A stretch of 29,245 nt of DNA from a virus: IMG/VR virus record IMGVR_UViG_3300020438_000190, positions 1-29,245 of that record. The stretch is one strand, 5' to 3'. The translations under genes and the position numbers were made by a program. The notes beneath the pieces are model-generated. The model saw only the letters and a list, made by a program, of their open reading frames with translations, had not been told where the DNA came from and did no database searches. The stretch's first letter is position 1, and each line of letters begins with the position of its first letter. Of the stretch, positions 8,098 to 16,621 are shown piece by piece.

Positions 8098-9121
8098 CTA
8101 TTTCCTCTAATGTAGATCCACCATACATAAATTTAGTTTTTGTAAAGGCATCTATTTGTTTAAGAACATCTTCAGTAAAATACTTTTCAGGATCGTTGGC
8201 GATATGCTTACCGAAAACTTTTTTTCCATCAACAGTAATCCTACCACCAGCAGCATCCCAGATACCTGCTTCAACTGCAAGATCTGTTAGTCCATGATAA
8301 CGAGAAAGTCCTTTCTCAAAGTTAAGTTTGCATTCTACTTTAGAATTCTCTTTAGTGAATCTAGATTTTTGTGTAGTACATCTAATAATATTTCCGACAA
8401 CTTCTGTACCATCTTTATCTTTACTCTTACCCAAGAACACGATTGTAGATGCAGCATACTTTAAGCCACCTCCACCACCCATGTCTTTCATAGGAACATA
8501 AGATCCGATAACATCGTAAGTATGATTTGTCACAATCATTGGTACATCAAGCTGTGCTAGTTTTAGACTCAATACTCTGAAAGCACCTCTAACTAATTGT
8601 GCTCTCGTCATATCACGAGTATCTTTGCCCTCTGCCACATCTGCTACTTCTTTGGTGGTTGAAAGCATACCAAGTGAGTCCAAACAAAATAGGATTGGCT
8701 TCCTAGCTGGTTCTGGTACATTTTTATGGTTTTCAAGTATTCGCACAGCTTGAGTACGAAACTCCTGAATAGTAGTGACAGGAACAATCACGAACCTGTT
8801 AGAATCAATATCTCTATCTTCGAGGATCTGCTTAGTAAGAGCACCCTCTGTTTCAAAATATATAACACCTGCTTCTTTATCCATGTCTAGAAAGTTTTTA
8901 GCAACTCCTAGAGCAAAGAATGTTTTTCCTGTAGAACTTTCACCAGCAAGGGCAGTGACCTTGTTTCCTGGGAGTCCACCATATATAGATCCACTTAATA
9001 AAGCATTAAATGCGTAAGACCCTGTGTCAACAAAGTGAACATCAGAGTCTAAAGCATTTTCCGCAAGTCCTGCGTACTCATTATCAAGATTATCTATAAG
9101 GTCGTTTAAATAACCAACCAT
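8060..9121 (-). CDS. uvsX: UvsX RecA-like recombinase
   Basis: A 353-residue RecA/UvsX family strand-exchange protein. Walker A is GESSTGKT (60-67), Walker B lies in [10 protein letters not shown] near 143-152, and the DNA-binding loop region carries [10 protein letters not shown] near 213-222. In T4, UvsX drives recombination-dependent replication with gp41, gp46 and gp47, all of which are in this window. AGGAG lies nine bases before the ATG. It follows the LPP20-like lipoprotein gene by 19 bases with no promoter of the shared type in between, so it is probably transcribed from further upstream. Confidence 0.95.
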   Translation of the reverse strand: MVGYLNDLIDNLDNEYAGLAENALDSDVHFVDTGSYAFNALLSGSIYGGLPGNKVTALAGESSTGKTFFALGVAKNFLDMDKEAGVIYFETEGALTKQILEDRDIDSNRFVIVPVTTIQEFRTQAVRILENHKNVPEPARKPILFCLDSLGMLSTTKEVADVAEGKDTRDMTRAQLVRGAFRVLSLKLAQLDVPMIVTNHTYDVIGSYVPMKDMGGGGGLKYAASTIVFLGKSKDKDGTEVVGNIIRCTTQKSRFTKENSKVECKLNFEKGLSRYHGLTDLAVEAGIWDAAGGRITVDGKKVFGKHIANDPEKYFTEDVLKQIDAFTKTKFMYGGSTLEEIDEKEVERDNSGE

Positions 9122-9140
9122 ATATTATTCTCCTATTAAA

Positions 9141-9707
9141 TTAAACTTCATTCTTAGTCGGCTCAACAATAACTGGCTCTAATTTATTCATTTGAATATT
9201 AGGTGCCAATCTATTTTTGTTTTCCGACCATTTCAATCCAACATATACTCTATACAAACCATCGGCTGTAATGAATACATCTTTATTCCATTCTTCGTAT
9301 CCTGGAAGAGAAGTTGGTGAAATAATATTATTTGTTTGAGAGGTAGATCTTTCAATCATTAGATCCTCTCCTTCACCAGATCCTTCTTCTTTATATATAG
9401 ATTCATTTTGAGTGATTCTACCATTTACTTGGTCAGCTAAATCCGACTTCGCAATAGTAGTAGCTTTATCTAGAGCAAACTGTAAGTCATAAGATACAGA
9501 AGAACCAACACCATAAATGTATTCGTTAGCATCCCTGTTTCTAATTATGCCTTTTTTAACATCGTGGTCTAAGTACCAAGTCGGCACTTTATTTAGAACA
9601 CCATCTCTATTAGCTTCTTGAGTTATCTTAGTTGTCGAACACGCACTCACAAATAAAGCGAGCATTCCAACTAAGATTATTGTTTTAAAATTTTGAAACG
9701 ATGACAT
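9141..9707 (-). CDS. LPP20-type lipoprotein
   Basis: A 188-residue predicted lipoprotein. The N-terminus has a hydrophobic signal ending in a lipobox, VSAC, with the lipidated cysteine at 23. The mature part, with VPTWY (about 41-45), YIYGVGSS (63-70) and a helix resembling LQFALDKATTIAKSDL (75-90), fits the LPP20 family named after a Helicobacter pylori surface lipoprotein. The C-terminal part holds a YRVYVGLKW strand. It should reach the host envelope during infection. AAGGAGG stands directly before its start. It follows two other small genes with membrane or export features, so the three may form an envelope-acting set, for example blocking superinfection. That role is inferred only. Confidence 0.8.
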   Translation of the reverse strand: MSSFQNFKTIILVGMLALFVSACSTTKITQEANRDGVLNKVPTWYLDHDVKKGIIRNRDANEYIYGVGSSVSYDLQFALDKATTIAKSDLADQVNGRITQNESIYKEEGSGEGEDLMIERSTSQTNNIISPTSLPGYEEWNKDVFITADGLYRVYVGLKWSENKNRLAPNIQMNKLEPVIVEPTKNEV

Positions 9708-9804
9708 GGTAAACCTCCTTCACGATTTCAATTATGTTATTAGCAATATCAGGATAAAAATAAGTGAGAGCAATCCCGATACTGATTCCAATAATATATT
9801 TCAT
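9685..9804 (-). CDS. Small single-pass membrane protein (39 aa)
   Basis: A 39-codon reading frame beginning MKYIIGISIGIALTYFYP, a hydrophobic span of about 17 residues, followed by an amphipathic stretch and a short basic end (VSKF). An AGGAG lies 11 bases before the ATG, a little far. The last 23 bases overlap the start of the lipoprotein gene, and its GTGAAGGAGG supplies that gene's ribosome-binding site, an arrangement typical of coupled genes. It fills the gap between two exported-protein genes exactly. I do not recognise the family. It is likely a real small inner-membrane protein. Confidence 0.6.
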   Translation of the reverse strand: MKYIIGISIGIALTYFYPDIANNIIEIVKEVYHVIVSKF

Positions 9805-9818
9805 TATATAATTATCTC

Positions 9819-10112
9819 CTAGTTCATTTCAGTAATTACTTTAACAAAAACAGAATACATCATCAGTTGTGCAGCTTCATATAGTAAGGCATCAGTTGCG
9901 TTAGCATCTGGGTCAAACTTTTGATGTCCCATTTTAGTCTCTTCCTTACAAGTAGTCGTCTGTATCTCAGATACGATAATACCATTCTGTACGATTTGAG
10001 TTGTCTCAGTTGTACAGTTTGGACCATATACCTTTGTCAGAGGAGCAGTGTAAGCTGGAGGAGAACACATAGTTATCCCCAGAAAGACCATTAATGTAAT
10101 TACTTTATTCAT
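9819..10112 (-). CDS. Small exported protein of unknown function
   Basis: A 97-residue protein with a hydrophobic N-terminal signal (about 1-20), a possible signal-peptidase site after AYTA (23), and cysteines at 33 and 55 in the mature part that could form a disulfide in the periplasm. The C-terminus is helical and hydrophobic (LLYEAAQLMMYSVFVKVI). I do not recognise the family. A promoter lies immediately upstream with its -10 only eight bases before the ATG. There is no Shine-Dalgarno sequence, so translation would be leaderless. A later ATG at codon 15 is preceded by GGGG but would remove most of the signal. It is the first of three consecutive envelope-type genes. Confidence 0.65.
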   Translation of the reverse strand: MNKVITLMVFLGITMCSPPAYTAPLTKVYGPNCTTETTQIVQNGIIVSEIQTTTCKEETKMGHQKFDPDANATDALLYEAAQLMMYSVFVKVITEMN

Positions 10113-10120
10113 TATCAGTA

Positions 10121-10149
10121 ATATTACTTGAAAAAAACTTAAAAGTAAA
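10121..10149 (-). promoter_or_regulatory. Promoter of the envelope-gene trio
   Basis: Minus strand -35 TTTACT (10149-10144) in GGTTTACTTTTAAG, 17-base spacer and -10 TAATAT (10126-10121). Eight bases separate the -10 from the ATG at 10112, predicting a near-leaderless transcript. It lies in the short gap just after the DNA polymerase gene. Confidence 0.75.
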
Positions 10150-10169
10150 CCAGTGGTAAGTCATTGAAA

Positions 10170-12653
10170 TTAAAAGAAATCCTCCAAACTCGCTGTTTCT
10201 TTGACCTTCCAGCGAAGCGATTGTACCAATATCTCTAGTGGATCGAGGAATACTTTCTCGAACATAAGGTCATAATCAGCATATTTATGTATATCAAACT
10301 CCTTAGGAATAACATCTAGAAAGGATATAACATTCTCCCTCATGGTATTTGGTTTCTTAAGATATACAAACTTAATCTTTTCACCCTCTTTTATCGTGTT
10401 ATATCTGAGAGTAATATTCTTTTCTTTTAGATAATGATTATATAATAAAGCACCTCTAACATGAATAGGAGTTGCCTTGCGATATATCATTGAAGAATCT
10501 TTATATTGTTTCAAACCATTTACAGATCTAGGAAAAGCAATATCTTCAACAGGAAGTCCATTGAAATGCGTTCTAGCTTTTTCAATAAAGGCATATAAAT
10601 CAGATTGAGTTCCACGAAGAACAGTTGGTAATACCTCTTTCAATAATTCACGAACAGCATGTGGTGTAGAAGATTTAATCATCTCTAGACCCATAATCTT
10701 CATCTTAGGTTTTTTATAAGATACACCCTCAGAATTATATACTGAAAGAACATATCTTTTCTTGGCAGTCCATAAACCTTTATCAGCTAGAACTTCCCTT
10801 TCCATTACCATCTTGTTGGCAAAGGCATTCTGTCTTGTAGCAAGTTCAGCATATTGTTCATTTATATATGGCATAAATTTTTCATTACATATTGTGTCTA
10901 GGAACTTAATAGTTTTATTTATGTCAGATTGTTTTTCTCCCATAACTTTATCTACAAGTTTTTCGAATGTCACATATATAGAATCTGTATCAACAGCTAT
11001 AATATAATCTTCATCTTTCGTACCTATTATCTTATTAAGATAATCATTCATTCTATCGTGAATCCAACGAATAGATAATTGACCAGAAGTAGTAATAGCT
11101 TCAGCCATCTTTAAATCAAAATATCTAAAGTACTGGTTGCCGAGTGCACCATAAGCAGAGTTAAGAGCAATCTTCATTCCCATCTGATAATTGTTTTTAC
11201 TTGAGATAACTTTTAATTGTCTAGGATCGTTTTCATCTTCATATAATTGTCGTGCTTGAAGCATTTCTTTTTTAGCAATCTTTCTTTGATTATAGAAGTC
11301 TTCCATAATAGATGGGAATACACCTCTAAAGTCTTTTCTATATTGAGAACCATTTGCAGCAACAGCATAATCAGATTCTTGAGCAGGATGTTTAAGATAA
11401 TGGTCAACACCTTTCTCAACTGATTCTTGTTGTAGTGTTTCAGGGGAGATATTATATTGCATAATTAAATGCGGATATAGTGAGTTCAAGTCAAAGGAAG
11501 CGACCCATTTATGTAAACCAACTATCGGATCTTTTACGAATGCTCCTTCAAATTTGGCAGATTTATCTTGGTTTGACTTTGGTGGTATTACGACATTTAC
11601 TTTCATCAGATAATTGTGAACAATCATATCCCACATACGAACCTGAGAAAATACATCATCATAATTAATCTTAGCATTATATGCCATAGTTAGTTGAAGT
11701 TCAATCAGCTTCATCTTATCTTCTAGTCTGTCAACCAATCTGGTATCAACGACATTATAATCAACAAATTTATTCCAATCGTTTTTATAAAACTCTGAGA
11801 ATGTTGCGTACTCACTATGGTCAAGTTTCTTTTCACCAAGTTCAACGAATGCTATGTTATCTAAACGATAAGATTCCTGAGCAGTATATGTATATTTCTT
11901 ATAGAGGTCAAGATAGTCAAGTTGAGCAATACCTGCGATTGCTATGGCGAACTCTTTATTACCTTTTACAAATATCTCTCGTTCATGTACAATCTTCCAA
12001 GGGGATAATCTACGAGCATGGTCTTCACCAATTACATGACACATTCTTCGCCATAAATATGCGAGGTCAAAAAACTGAGAGTTCCATCCAGTAATAACAT
12101 CTGGATAATTTAATATCCAATAGTCTAGGAATTTATTAAAGAGAATCTTTTCATCTCTACAATATACATATCGCCAATTATTATGTTGCTGTGCATCACC
12201 TGTATATTCTTTAGTTCCGAAAGTGACAGTTTCTTTGGTATGGTTATCTTGTAAAGTAATTAAAAGAAGTTTCTCGTTGGCTCTTTCAATATTAGGGAAT
12301 CCTTCTTCAGCTTCAGTTTCAATATCAATAGACCAAATCTTAATAAGATCTTTATCCCATTCAATATCATTTTTAAACTCGTCATGCATATATTGATAAT
12401 GCCATTGAGTCTGACCATGAACATCCATGACTTCTTGGTATTGTTGAACAAAAGATTTTGCATCTCTTATATTAGCTTGTTGGATTTTATAGGCAGGTTG
12501 CCCTTTGAGAGTTTTGTATGGTGTTTCGCCTTTACCTCTCGTCACCCATACACTGGGTTTGAAAGGTATTTTTTCTGCTCGTCTTTTACCACCAGAAACA
12601 TATCTGACTAGTAATTGATTGCCATGTGGGTGAACATTTGTATAAAACTTCAT
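10170..12653 (-). CDS. 43: Family B DNA polymerase (gp43)
   Basis: An 827-residue T4-type replicative polymerase, slightly shorter than T4's. The proofreading exonuclease is intact: exo I DIET (110-113), exo II GWNSQFFD (189-196), exo III YNVVDT (299-304). Polymerase motifs are A, DLNSLYP (388-394); B, KIALNSAYGALGN (494-506); and C, VDTDS (554-558). The C-terminus ends SLEDFF, the expected peptide for binding the gp45 clamp. The ATG is preceded by a promoter whose -10 ends seven bases upstream. AGAG in the -10 region is the only weak ribosome-binding candidate, so the message is probably leaderless. Confidence 0.97.
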   Translation of the reverse strand: MKFYTNVHPHGNQLLVRYVSGGKRRAEKIPFKPSVWVTRGKGETPYKTLKGQPAYKIQQANIRDAKSFVQQYQEVMDVHGQTQWHYQYMHDEFKNDIEWDKDLIKIWSIDIETEAEEGFPNIERANEKLLLITLQDNHTKETVTFGTKEYTGDAQQHNNWRYVYCRDEKILFNKFLDYWILNYPDVITGWNSQFFDLAYLWRRMCHVIGEDHARRLSPWKIVHEREIFVKGNKEFAIAIAGIAQLDYLDLYKKYTYTAQESYRLDNIAFVELGEKKLDHSEYATFSEFYKNDWNKFVDYNVVDTRLVDRLEDKMKLIELQLTMAYNAKINYDDVFSQVRMWDMIVHNYLMKVNVVIPPKSNQDKSAKFEGAFVKDPIVGLHKWVASFDLNSLYPHLIMQYNISPETLQQESVEKGVDHYLKHPAQESDYAVAANGSQYRKDFRGVFPSIMEDFYNQRKIAKKEMLQARQLYEDENDPRQLKVISSKNNYQMGMKIALNSAYGALGNQYFRYFDLKMAEAITTSGQLSIRWIHDRMNDYLNKIIGTKDEDYIIAVDTDSIYVTFEKLVDKVMGEKQSDINKTIKFLDTICNEKFMPYINEQYAELATRQNAFANKMVMEREVLADKGLWTAKKRYVLSVYNSEGVSYKKPKMKIMGLEMIKSSTPHAVRELLKEVLPTVLRGTQSDLYAFIEKARTHFNGLPVEDIAFPRSVNGLKQYKDSSMIYRKATPIHVRGALLYNHYLKEKNITLRYNTIKEGEKIKFVYLKKPNTMRENVISFLDVIPKEFDIHKYADYDLMFEKVFLDPLEILVQSLRWKVKETASLEDFF

Positions 12654-12660
12654 TAATACA

Positions 12661-12689
12661 ACTCTACTCTTTTATTTGTTAAAAGTAAA
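12661..12689 (-). promoter_or_regulatory. Promoter of the DNA polymerase gene
   Basis: Minus strand -35 TTTACT (12689-12684), 17-base spacer and -10 TAGAGT (12666-12661). The -10 ends seven bases before the gp43 start codon. The -35 overlaps the last codons and stop of the upstream 105-residue gene. Confidence 0.7.
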
Positions 12690-12690
12690 G

Positions 12691-13008
12691 TTATACAATT
12701 AATTTCTTCTCTGGCATCACCAATCCTGAAGGATTGCCCCAGATTCGTTCATACTCATCTTTTAATTGTTCGGTTGGTGTCACAACAGATTGTACTGCTG
12801 TCTTATAAAACATAATTGAATATTCTGGATTTCCATAAGGACAATATGGTGCAAGACCAACTTGTTGTTTTGTAGGATCCGATCCTGGATCAGTCACCAG
12901 CATACTCGGCATTTTAGTTTCATAAGTCTCGGTGTCAGTAGCCACTATTTCAGCAACTATAATTTCACCAGAGGTCATCATTAATAATTTAATTTGTTTA
13001 TCACTCAT
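12691..13008 (-). CDS. Small unknown protein upstream of gp43, possibly Sm-like
   Basis: A 105-residue soluble protein. The N-terminal half (KLLMMTSGEIIVAEIVATD) looks like successive beta strands, and the pattern of a small barrel followed by APYCPYGNPEYSIMF and a short helix recalls Sm/Hfq-like small proteins of T4-type marine phages. This is a pattern impression, not an alignment. A GGAG-containing leader precedes the ATG. It lies between Hsp20 and DNA polymerase, separated from Hsp20 by a strong hairpin. If it is Sm-like, an RNA-binding or regulatory role would be plausible. Confidence 0.75.
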   Translation of the reverse strand: MSDKQIKLLMMTSGEIIVAEIVATDTETYETKMPSMLVTDPGSDPTKQQVGLAPYCPYGNPEYSIMFYKTAVQSVVTPTEQLKDEYERIWGNPSGLVMPEKKLIV

Positions 13009-13031
13009 AATATCTCCATGTTAAAGTGGTG

Positions 13032-13053
13032 CTCCCCACCATCGGGTGGGGAG
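13032..13053 (-). terminator. GC-rich hairpin after hsp20
   Basis: CTCCCCACC and GGTGGGGAG form a perfect 9-bp stem with a 4-base loop, unusually GC-rich for this window. It lies 10 bases past the hsp20 stop on the minus strand. The tract after it on that strand is only CACCACTTTAAC, with no clean T-run, so it may be an attenuator or RNA-stability hairpin rather than a full terminator. Confidence 0.6.
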
Positions 13054-13063
13054 TCTTGTTAAT

Positions 13064-13486
13064 TTACTTAATGTCTATGACTTTAAGTTTTTTTTCTTCA
13101 GGAATAATCCTTTCAAGTTCGACAGAAAGCATTCCGTCTTTCATCTTAGCACCTTTGACTATTACATCATCAGCAACTGTAAATGTACGAGTGAAGTTTC
13201 TCTTAGAGATTCCTCTATGTACATACTCATCGTCAGCATCATCATCATTAGGAACTGACTTAACTGTCAGAACATTTTCCTGATGTTCAACTGCAATATC
13301 TTTTTTAGAAAATCCAGCCACAGCCATTTCAATAACGAATTCCTCTTCCGAGACTTTCCTTATATTGTATGGTGGGTAGCTTTCTTGTTTGTGGATGGCA
13401 TTGACATTATCTATTTGATTAAATAGGTTATCAAAACCGACTGAAAATGGTCTTAGTTGAGACCACATGTTTATATGTGCGTTCAT
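13064..13486 (-). CDS. Hsp20/IbpA-type small heat-shock protein
   Basis: A 140-residue alpha-crystallin-domain chaperone that aligns by eye with Escherichia coli IbpA. Shared landmarks are FxxGFDNLFN near 16-25, YPPYNIRKV (38-46), EMAVAGF (53-59), GISKRNFTRTF (about 90-100) and the C-terminal LERIIPEEKK. Such proteins hold unfolding proteins until ATP-dependent chaperones act, and hsp20 genes are common in marine T4-like phages. A strong GGAGG lies six bases before the ATG. The gene has its own promoter, different in -35 sequence from the shared TTTACT set, and is followed by a GC-rich hairpin, so it looks like a separately controlled single-gene unit. Confidence 0.93.
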   Translation of the reverse strand: MNAHINMWSQLRPFSVGFDNLFNQIDNVNAIHKQESYPPYNIRKVSEEEFVIEMAVAGFSKKDIAVEHQENVLTVKSVPNDDDADDEYVHRGISKRNFTRTFTVADDVIVKGAKMKDGMLSVELERIIPEEKKLKVIDIK

Positions 13487-13550
13487 TTAGTTTCCTCCTT
13501 TATGAAGCGAGTTGTTTAAACGAGAACCCATTATGGCATTCTCTATATAA

Positions 13551-13578
13551 TATATAGGTATCATTTTCAAAATTTCAA
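13551..13578 (-). promoter_or_regulatory. Promoter of hsp20
   Basis: Minus strand -35 TTGAAA (13578-13573) and -10 TATATA (13556-13551), 16 bases apart. The -10 sits inside a perfect dyad, CTATATA-A-TATATAG (13543-13557). It lacks the TTTACTTTT box of the other promoters. The leader to the ATG is about 55 bases and carries a strong GGAGG site. The exact -10 register is uncertain because the region is AT-repetitive. Confidence 0.5.
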
Positions 13579-13597
13579 GTCTTTTTGTGAAAATATC

Positions 13598-14851
13598 TTA
13601 AGAAACTCTCACGAATAGTGCTGGTACTTTAAACCAGTCGGCACTTGCTGGATCATATGAAACAGCTTGTTGTGGACCCATGTTTTTCCAAGTAGAAGAA
13701 CCTGTCGAATCTACTTGTGACCAATCATTCAAACCACCTGAGTCTCCAGGATTTAAACCTGAAGCTGATGCTGGTGGAGCAAAGTTTCCTTGATATCCTG
13801 GACCCAAGTTAGTAGTAGATAATGTTCCAGAGTGATACCAAAGTTTGTCTCCTGATACAGTACCACCAACAGCAATAGCATAAATGTTAGTTCCTGCTGT
13901 GGAGTCGAATACATACCACATTCCATAAGTTTGGTTTGCTCCGAGTGTTGTACTTGGTAAATTAGTTGAATTAGTAGCAGTTGTGGCAGTGGTTGCTGTA
14001 AGAGCATTCCCAGTAGTATCTGCGTCAATAGACGAAGGCAATCTAGCTTTGTTTAAAGTTCCCGATGCAATATTAGTAGCATTAGTTGTATCAGTAGTTG
14101 CCGATGCTGCCAGTGAAGAAGTATCTGCTTTCGCATTTATTTGCGTTTGAGCATTAGATGATAGTGTATTAATATGTTGGAACTCTGTGTCAGTCACAGT
14201 TCCATCAGCTATCTTAGTAGCATCAATTGCAGCAGATGCTTTTATGTTAGCATTTTCAATATTTGTAATAGAGTTGCCAGTACCATCAGCATCAATGGTT
14301 TTATTTGTTAGAGTATCAGTAGATGCTCCAGTTAGATACCCAGCATTGTTAGTAAACATATCAACATTACCAGCTTTATTGGTAAGTGTATCAGATGAAG
14401 ATGCAGTAATATATCCACTATTATTAGTGAACATTGAAATATTACCAGTCTTATTAGTAAGAGCATCAGAAGATGATGCTGTTATGAAAGTTGATAGGTC
14501 GGCAGGAGTGTTAGTAAATACACCTGTGACATTATTAAATGCTAGAGATCCTCCACCTGATGCTGAAGCATTAATCGCTGATAAGTCAGTATATAAGATA
14601 CCAGCTGTATCGGATCCAGGTTGCCATTCACTAGCAGAAGCATTGTATTTTAATACTTGCCCATTAGAAACACCAGTCGTATCAACATCACCTAGTGATG
14701 CCAATGTCACATTTGCACCTTGCAGTGCAGATACTAAGTTTCCATATGTAATATGTTTTGTAGTAGATTCAGAAGTGTCAACAACCAGTAATTTGTCTAT
14801 AGACTCTGGAGTCGCTAATACTGGTAATTCACTAATTTTTGCGTCAGCCAT
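13598..14851 (-). CDS. Tail-fibre-like structural protein with internal repeats
   Basis: A 417-residue, Ala/Thr/Ser/Asn-rich, cysteine-free protein. Its N-terminus (KISELP, a KLLVVDTSE strand, a KHITYGNL segment) is typical of phage fibre or virion-decoration proteins. Two 25-residue repeats (about 125-149 and 150-174, pattern ASSSDxLTNK..N..MFTNN.GY.T) and a third partial copy follow, then Ala/Thr-rich helical heptads (about 205-290) and a Gly/Pro/Trp-rich C-terminal domain (about 300-417) that could be a receptor-binding or trimerising tip. AAGGAG lies before the ATG. It is unusual to find a virion gene between regA and hsp20 in the replication block. No clear late promoter TATAAATA was found just upstream. 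Confidence 0.75.
   Translation of the reverse strand: MADAKISELPVLATPESIDKLLVVDTSESTTKHITYGNLVSALQGANVTLASLGDVDTTGVSNGQVLKYNASASEWQPGSDTAGILYTDLSAINASASGGGSLAFNNVTGVFTNTPADLSTFITASSSDALTNKTGNISMFTNNSGYITASSSDTLTNKAGNVDMFTNNAGYLTGASTDTLTNKTIDADGTGNSITNIENANIKASAAIDATKIADGTVTDTEFQHINTLSSNAQTQINAKADTSSLAASATTDTTNATNIASGTLNKARLPSSIDADTTGNALTATTATTATNSTNLPSTTLGANQTYGMWYVFDSTAGTNIYAIAVGGTVSGDKLWYHSGTLSTTNLGPGYQGNFAPPASASGLNPGDSGGLNDWSQVDSTGSSTWKNMGPQQAVSYDPASADWFKVPALFVRVS
14330..14479 (-). repeat. Tandem 75-base coding repeat in the fibre-like gene
   Basis: Two adjacent copies of a 75-base unit encode 25 residues each, with shared LTNK, MFTNN and GY segments. A degenerate third unit (LTNKTIDADG) follows. 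Such repeats form fibre shafts and can change copy number by recombination. Confidence 0.75.
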
Positions 14852-14860
14852 TTAAACTCC

Positions 14861-15277
14861 TTATTTTTTCTTGCCAATATTATATTTAGGCACTAATTCC
14901 CAAGAAGATTTATCTTTATGGGATAAAACTTTTATCTGAGACAAGGATGCTTTTGGCTCTGCTTGCTCAGATTTAACAATTTTTAAGAGCTCCCAATCCT
15001 GTAGTAATACAGCTATCGTGTTTCTTCGCTCTATATCGTTATTAGCAATATTAGATTCTTTACCATCTAATGCGAATAGTTCTTTGAAGTGTACTATGAA
15101 ATACTTGCCTTGTTTATGAAGTATATGGCAAGACTGGAATAATTTATTTTCTGTTCGGGAAGATATCCCGATTCTTGTAAGGGTTTCTCTCACTTTCAGA
15201 AAGTTATCTGGTTCTGGCAGAGTCACTTCTAACATAGACTCTGGAGACCAATCGTAATGTATCATCTCAACTGACAT
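14861..15277 (-). CDS. regA: RegA translational repressor
   Basis: A 138-residue protein matching T4 RegA (122 residues) throughout. Landmarks are FLKVRETLTRIGI (about 26-38), QSCHILHKQGKYFIVHFKEL (48-67), RRNTIAVLLQDWELLKIV (84-101) and the ending ELVPKYNIGKKK. It has about ten extra N-terminal residues (MSVEMIHYDW). RegA binds the start regions of early phage mRNAs and blocks their translation, including its own and those of clamp-loader genes in T4. Its place directly after gp62 matches T4. A GGTGG lies about nine bases before the ATG. Confidence 0.95.
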   Translation of the reverse strand: MSVEMIHYDWSPESMLEVTLPEPDNFLKVRETLTRIGISSRTENKLFQSCHILHKQGKYFIVHFKELFALDGKESNIANNDIERRNTIAVLLQDWELLKIVKSEQAEPKASLSQIKVLSHKDKSSWELVPKYNIGKKK

Positions 15278-15279
15278 TT

Positions 15280-15663
15280 TTATTTACCACCTTTATTTAA
15301 TTTTTGTTCAATAATGCTCATCTGGTCAGTTGTTAATATATCCATCACCTGACGAGCCTTTTCTGGAGAATATCCATAATATTCCATAACCAGTTTTAAG
15401 GACTCGGTCTGTTTATCTTGCTTATGCCACTTCGAAAACCTTTTGCCTTTTTCAATAGTATTTAGTAAAAAATAGTATTGCCAAGACCTTGGGATATCAT
15501 GATAGCGATTCATCATGTTTGCCTGCATGATTGTATCAGGATAATATCCTAGTCCACGATTGACAATAAAGGGTGCATAATCCTTTTCGGCAAGTGGATT
15601 ATCCTTAAATAAATCCTTCTTGTCGTTGGTGATATTGTTTATGTAGAGAAATGGATTTGCCAT
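15280..15663 (-). CDS. 62: Clamp-loader small subunit (gp62)
   Basis: A 127-residue protein, much shorter than T4 gp62 (187) but like the short gp62 proteins of marine T4-type phages. It has an N-terminal NPFLYINNI segment, a central FIVNRGLGYYPDT motif (about 32-44) and WQYYFLLNTI (61-70). Together with gp44 it forms the ATP-driven complex that loads gp45 onto DNA. The assignment rests on these motifs and on gene order: the ATG overlaps the gp44 stop as TAATG, and RegA follows two bases after its stop, exactly as in T4. Confidence 0.9.
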   Translation of the reverse strand: MANPFLYINNITNDKKDLFKDNPLAEKDYAPFIVNRGLGYYPDTIMQANMMNRYHDIPRSWQYYFLLNTIEKGKRFSKWHKQDKQTESLKLVMEYYGYSPEKARQVMDILTTDQMSIIEQKLNKGGK

Positions 15664-16601
15664 TATTTAAACTTACAGGATGCCATTATCTCTGTAAGTG
15701 CTGCCATTTTATTAAGTTCATGGTCAGCGACAAATGCTGCTTTGTATTGATAGTCAGCCAATATCAATACCAGCTGTGGTACTGAGTCTGGCTTTAATTT
15801 TGCATTAGCATTATTAAATAAATCAGAAAATAATTGGGTTGTTTCAATATCACTATTTTTAGTGACCCACTTACGAACATCTTTGAAGTTTTTGTCTTTA
15901 AGTAATAGGAATAGATTATTCCAAGACTCGTCACTTACATTAGTCATGACACCAGAATCTATAATACCAGATACTGAATATCTTTGTAGTTCGTTTAATA
16001 CTCTACGAAAGTCAGGAAAATGTTTTTGTATAAGTTCAATAACAGCTTTCTGCTCAAACTTAATATCCTCTCCCTTTAGAATGCCCTCTACCCTGTTATA
16101 AAAGGAAGTAGCAACTGCTGGTTTATCCTTAGCAGTAGTTCTAAACTCTATAACAGCACATCTAGAATGAAGTGGCTCAATAATCCTGTTCTTAAAATTA
16201 CATGTGAATATAAATCGACAGTTCCCTGAGAACTCCTCGATAAATGCTCTAAGTGCTGGCTGAGTACTGTTTGGATTCAGATAATCTGCTTCATCAAGAA
16301 TAACAATTTTCTTTGAGTCTGTTAGGGAAACAGACGAAGCAAAGTTTTTGATTTTTGTTCGTATCACATCAATGCCAGATTCCTCTGAACCATTAATAAA
16401 CAGATACTCAGCACCGACTTCATTGCAGAGTGCTTTCGCCACTGTAGTCTTACCTACACCAGCAGTACCACAGAACAGAAAGTTCGGCAGTTGCCCACTT
16501 GCAATAAACTCTTTAAATGTATCCTTTAATGATTCGGTAAGGACGCATTCATCAATAGTTTGTGGTCGATATTTTTCAACCCACAGAAATTGGTTTTCCA
16601 T
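15663..16601 (-). CDS. 44: Clamp-loader ATPase subunit (gp44)
   Basis: A 312-residue AAA+ clamp-loader protein. Walker A is GTAGVGKT (45-52), Walker B ILDEADYL (101-108), sensor 1 FTCN (132-135) and the trans-acting SRC motif sits at 146-148. The YRPQTIDE start is typical of the family. With gp62 it opens and places the gp45 clamp at primer ends. It starts 20 bases after gp45 with no strong ribosome-binding site (only GGA about nine bases before the ATG), a pattern compatible with RegA control or coupling to gp45. Confidence 0.96.
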   Translation of the reverse strand: MENQFLWVEKYRPQTIDECVLTESLKDTFKEFIASGQLPNFLFCGTAGVGKTTVAKALCNEVGAEYLFINGSEESGIDVIRTKIKNFASSVSLTDSKKIVILDEADYLNPNSTQPALRAFIEEFSGNCRFIFTCNFKNRIIEPLHSRCAVIEFRTTAKDKPAVATSFYNRVEGILKGEDIKFEQKAVIELIQKHFPDFRRVLNELQRYSVSGIIDSGVMTNVSDESWNNLFLLLKDKNFKDVRKWVTKNSDIETTQLFSDLFNNANAKLKPDSVPQLVLILADYQYKAAFVADHELNKMAALTEIMASCKFK

Positions 16602-16621
16602 AATATAAATTCCATTAATAA

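Noticed and set aside
14330-14479. Short tandem repeats considered as a CRISPR array.
   Set aside because: They are in frame within a coding gene, adjacent, and without unique spacers.
14187-14855. A 222-codon open frame on the plus strand.
   Set aside because: It lies opposite the fibre-like gene and its length comes from that gene's biased Ser/Thr/Ala codons. There is no ribosome site or neighbouring plus-strand gene.
14861-14890. A T4-type late promoter upstream of the fibre-like gene (TAAATATAAT on the minus strand).
   Set aside because: It does not match TATAAATA well and lies inside the regA 3' end. I found no convincing late promoter in the window by eye, though the scan was not exhaustive.
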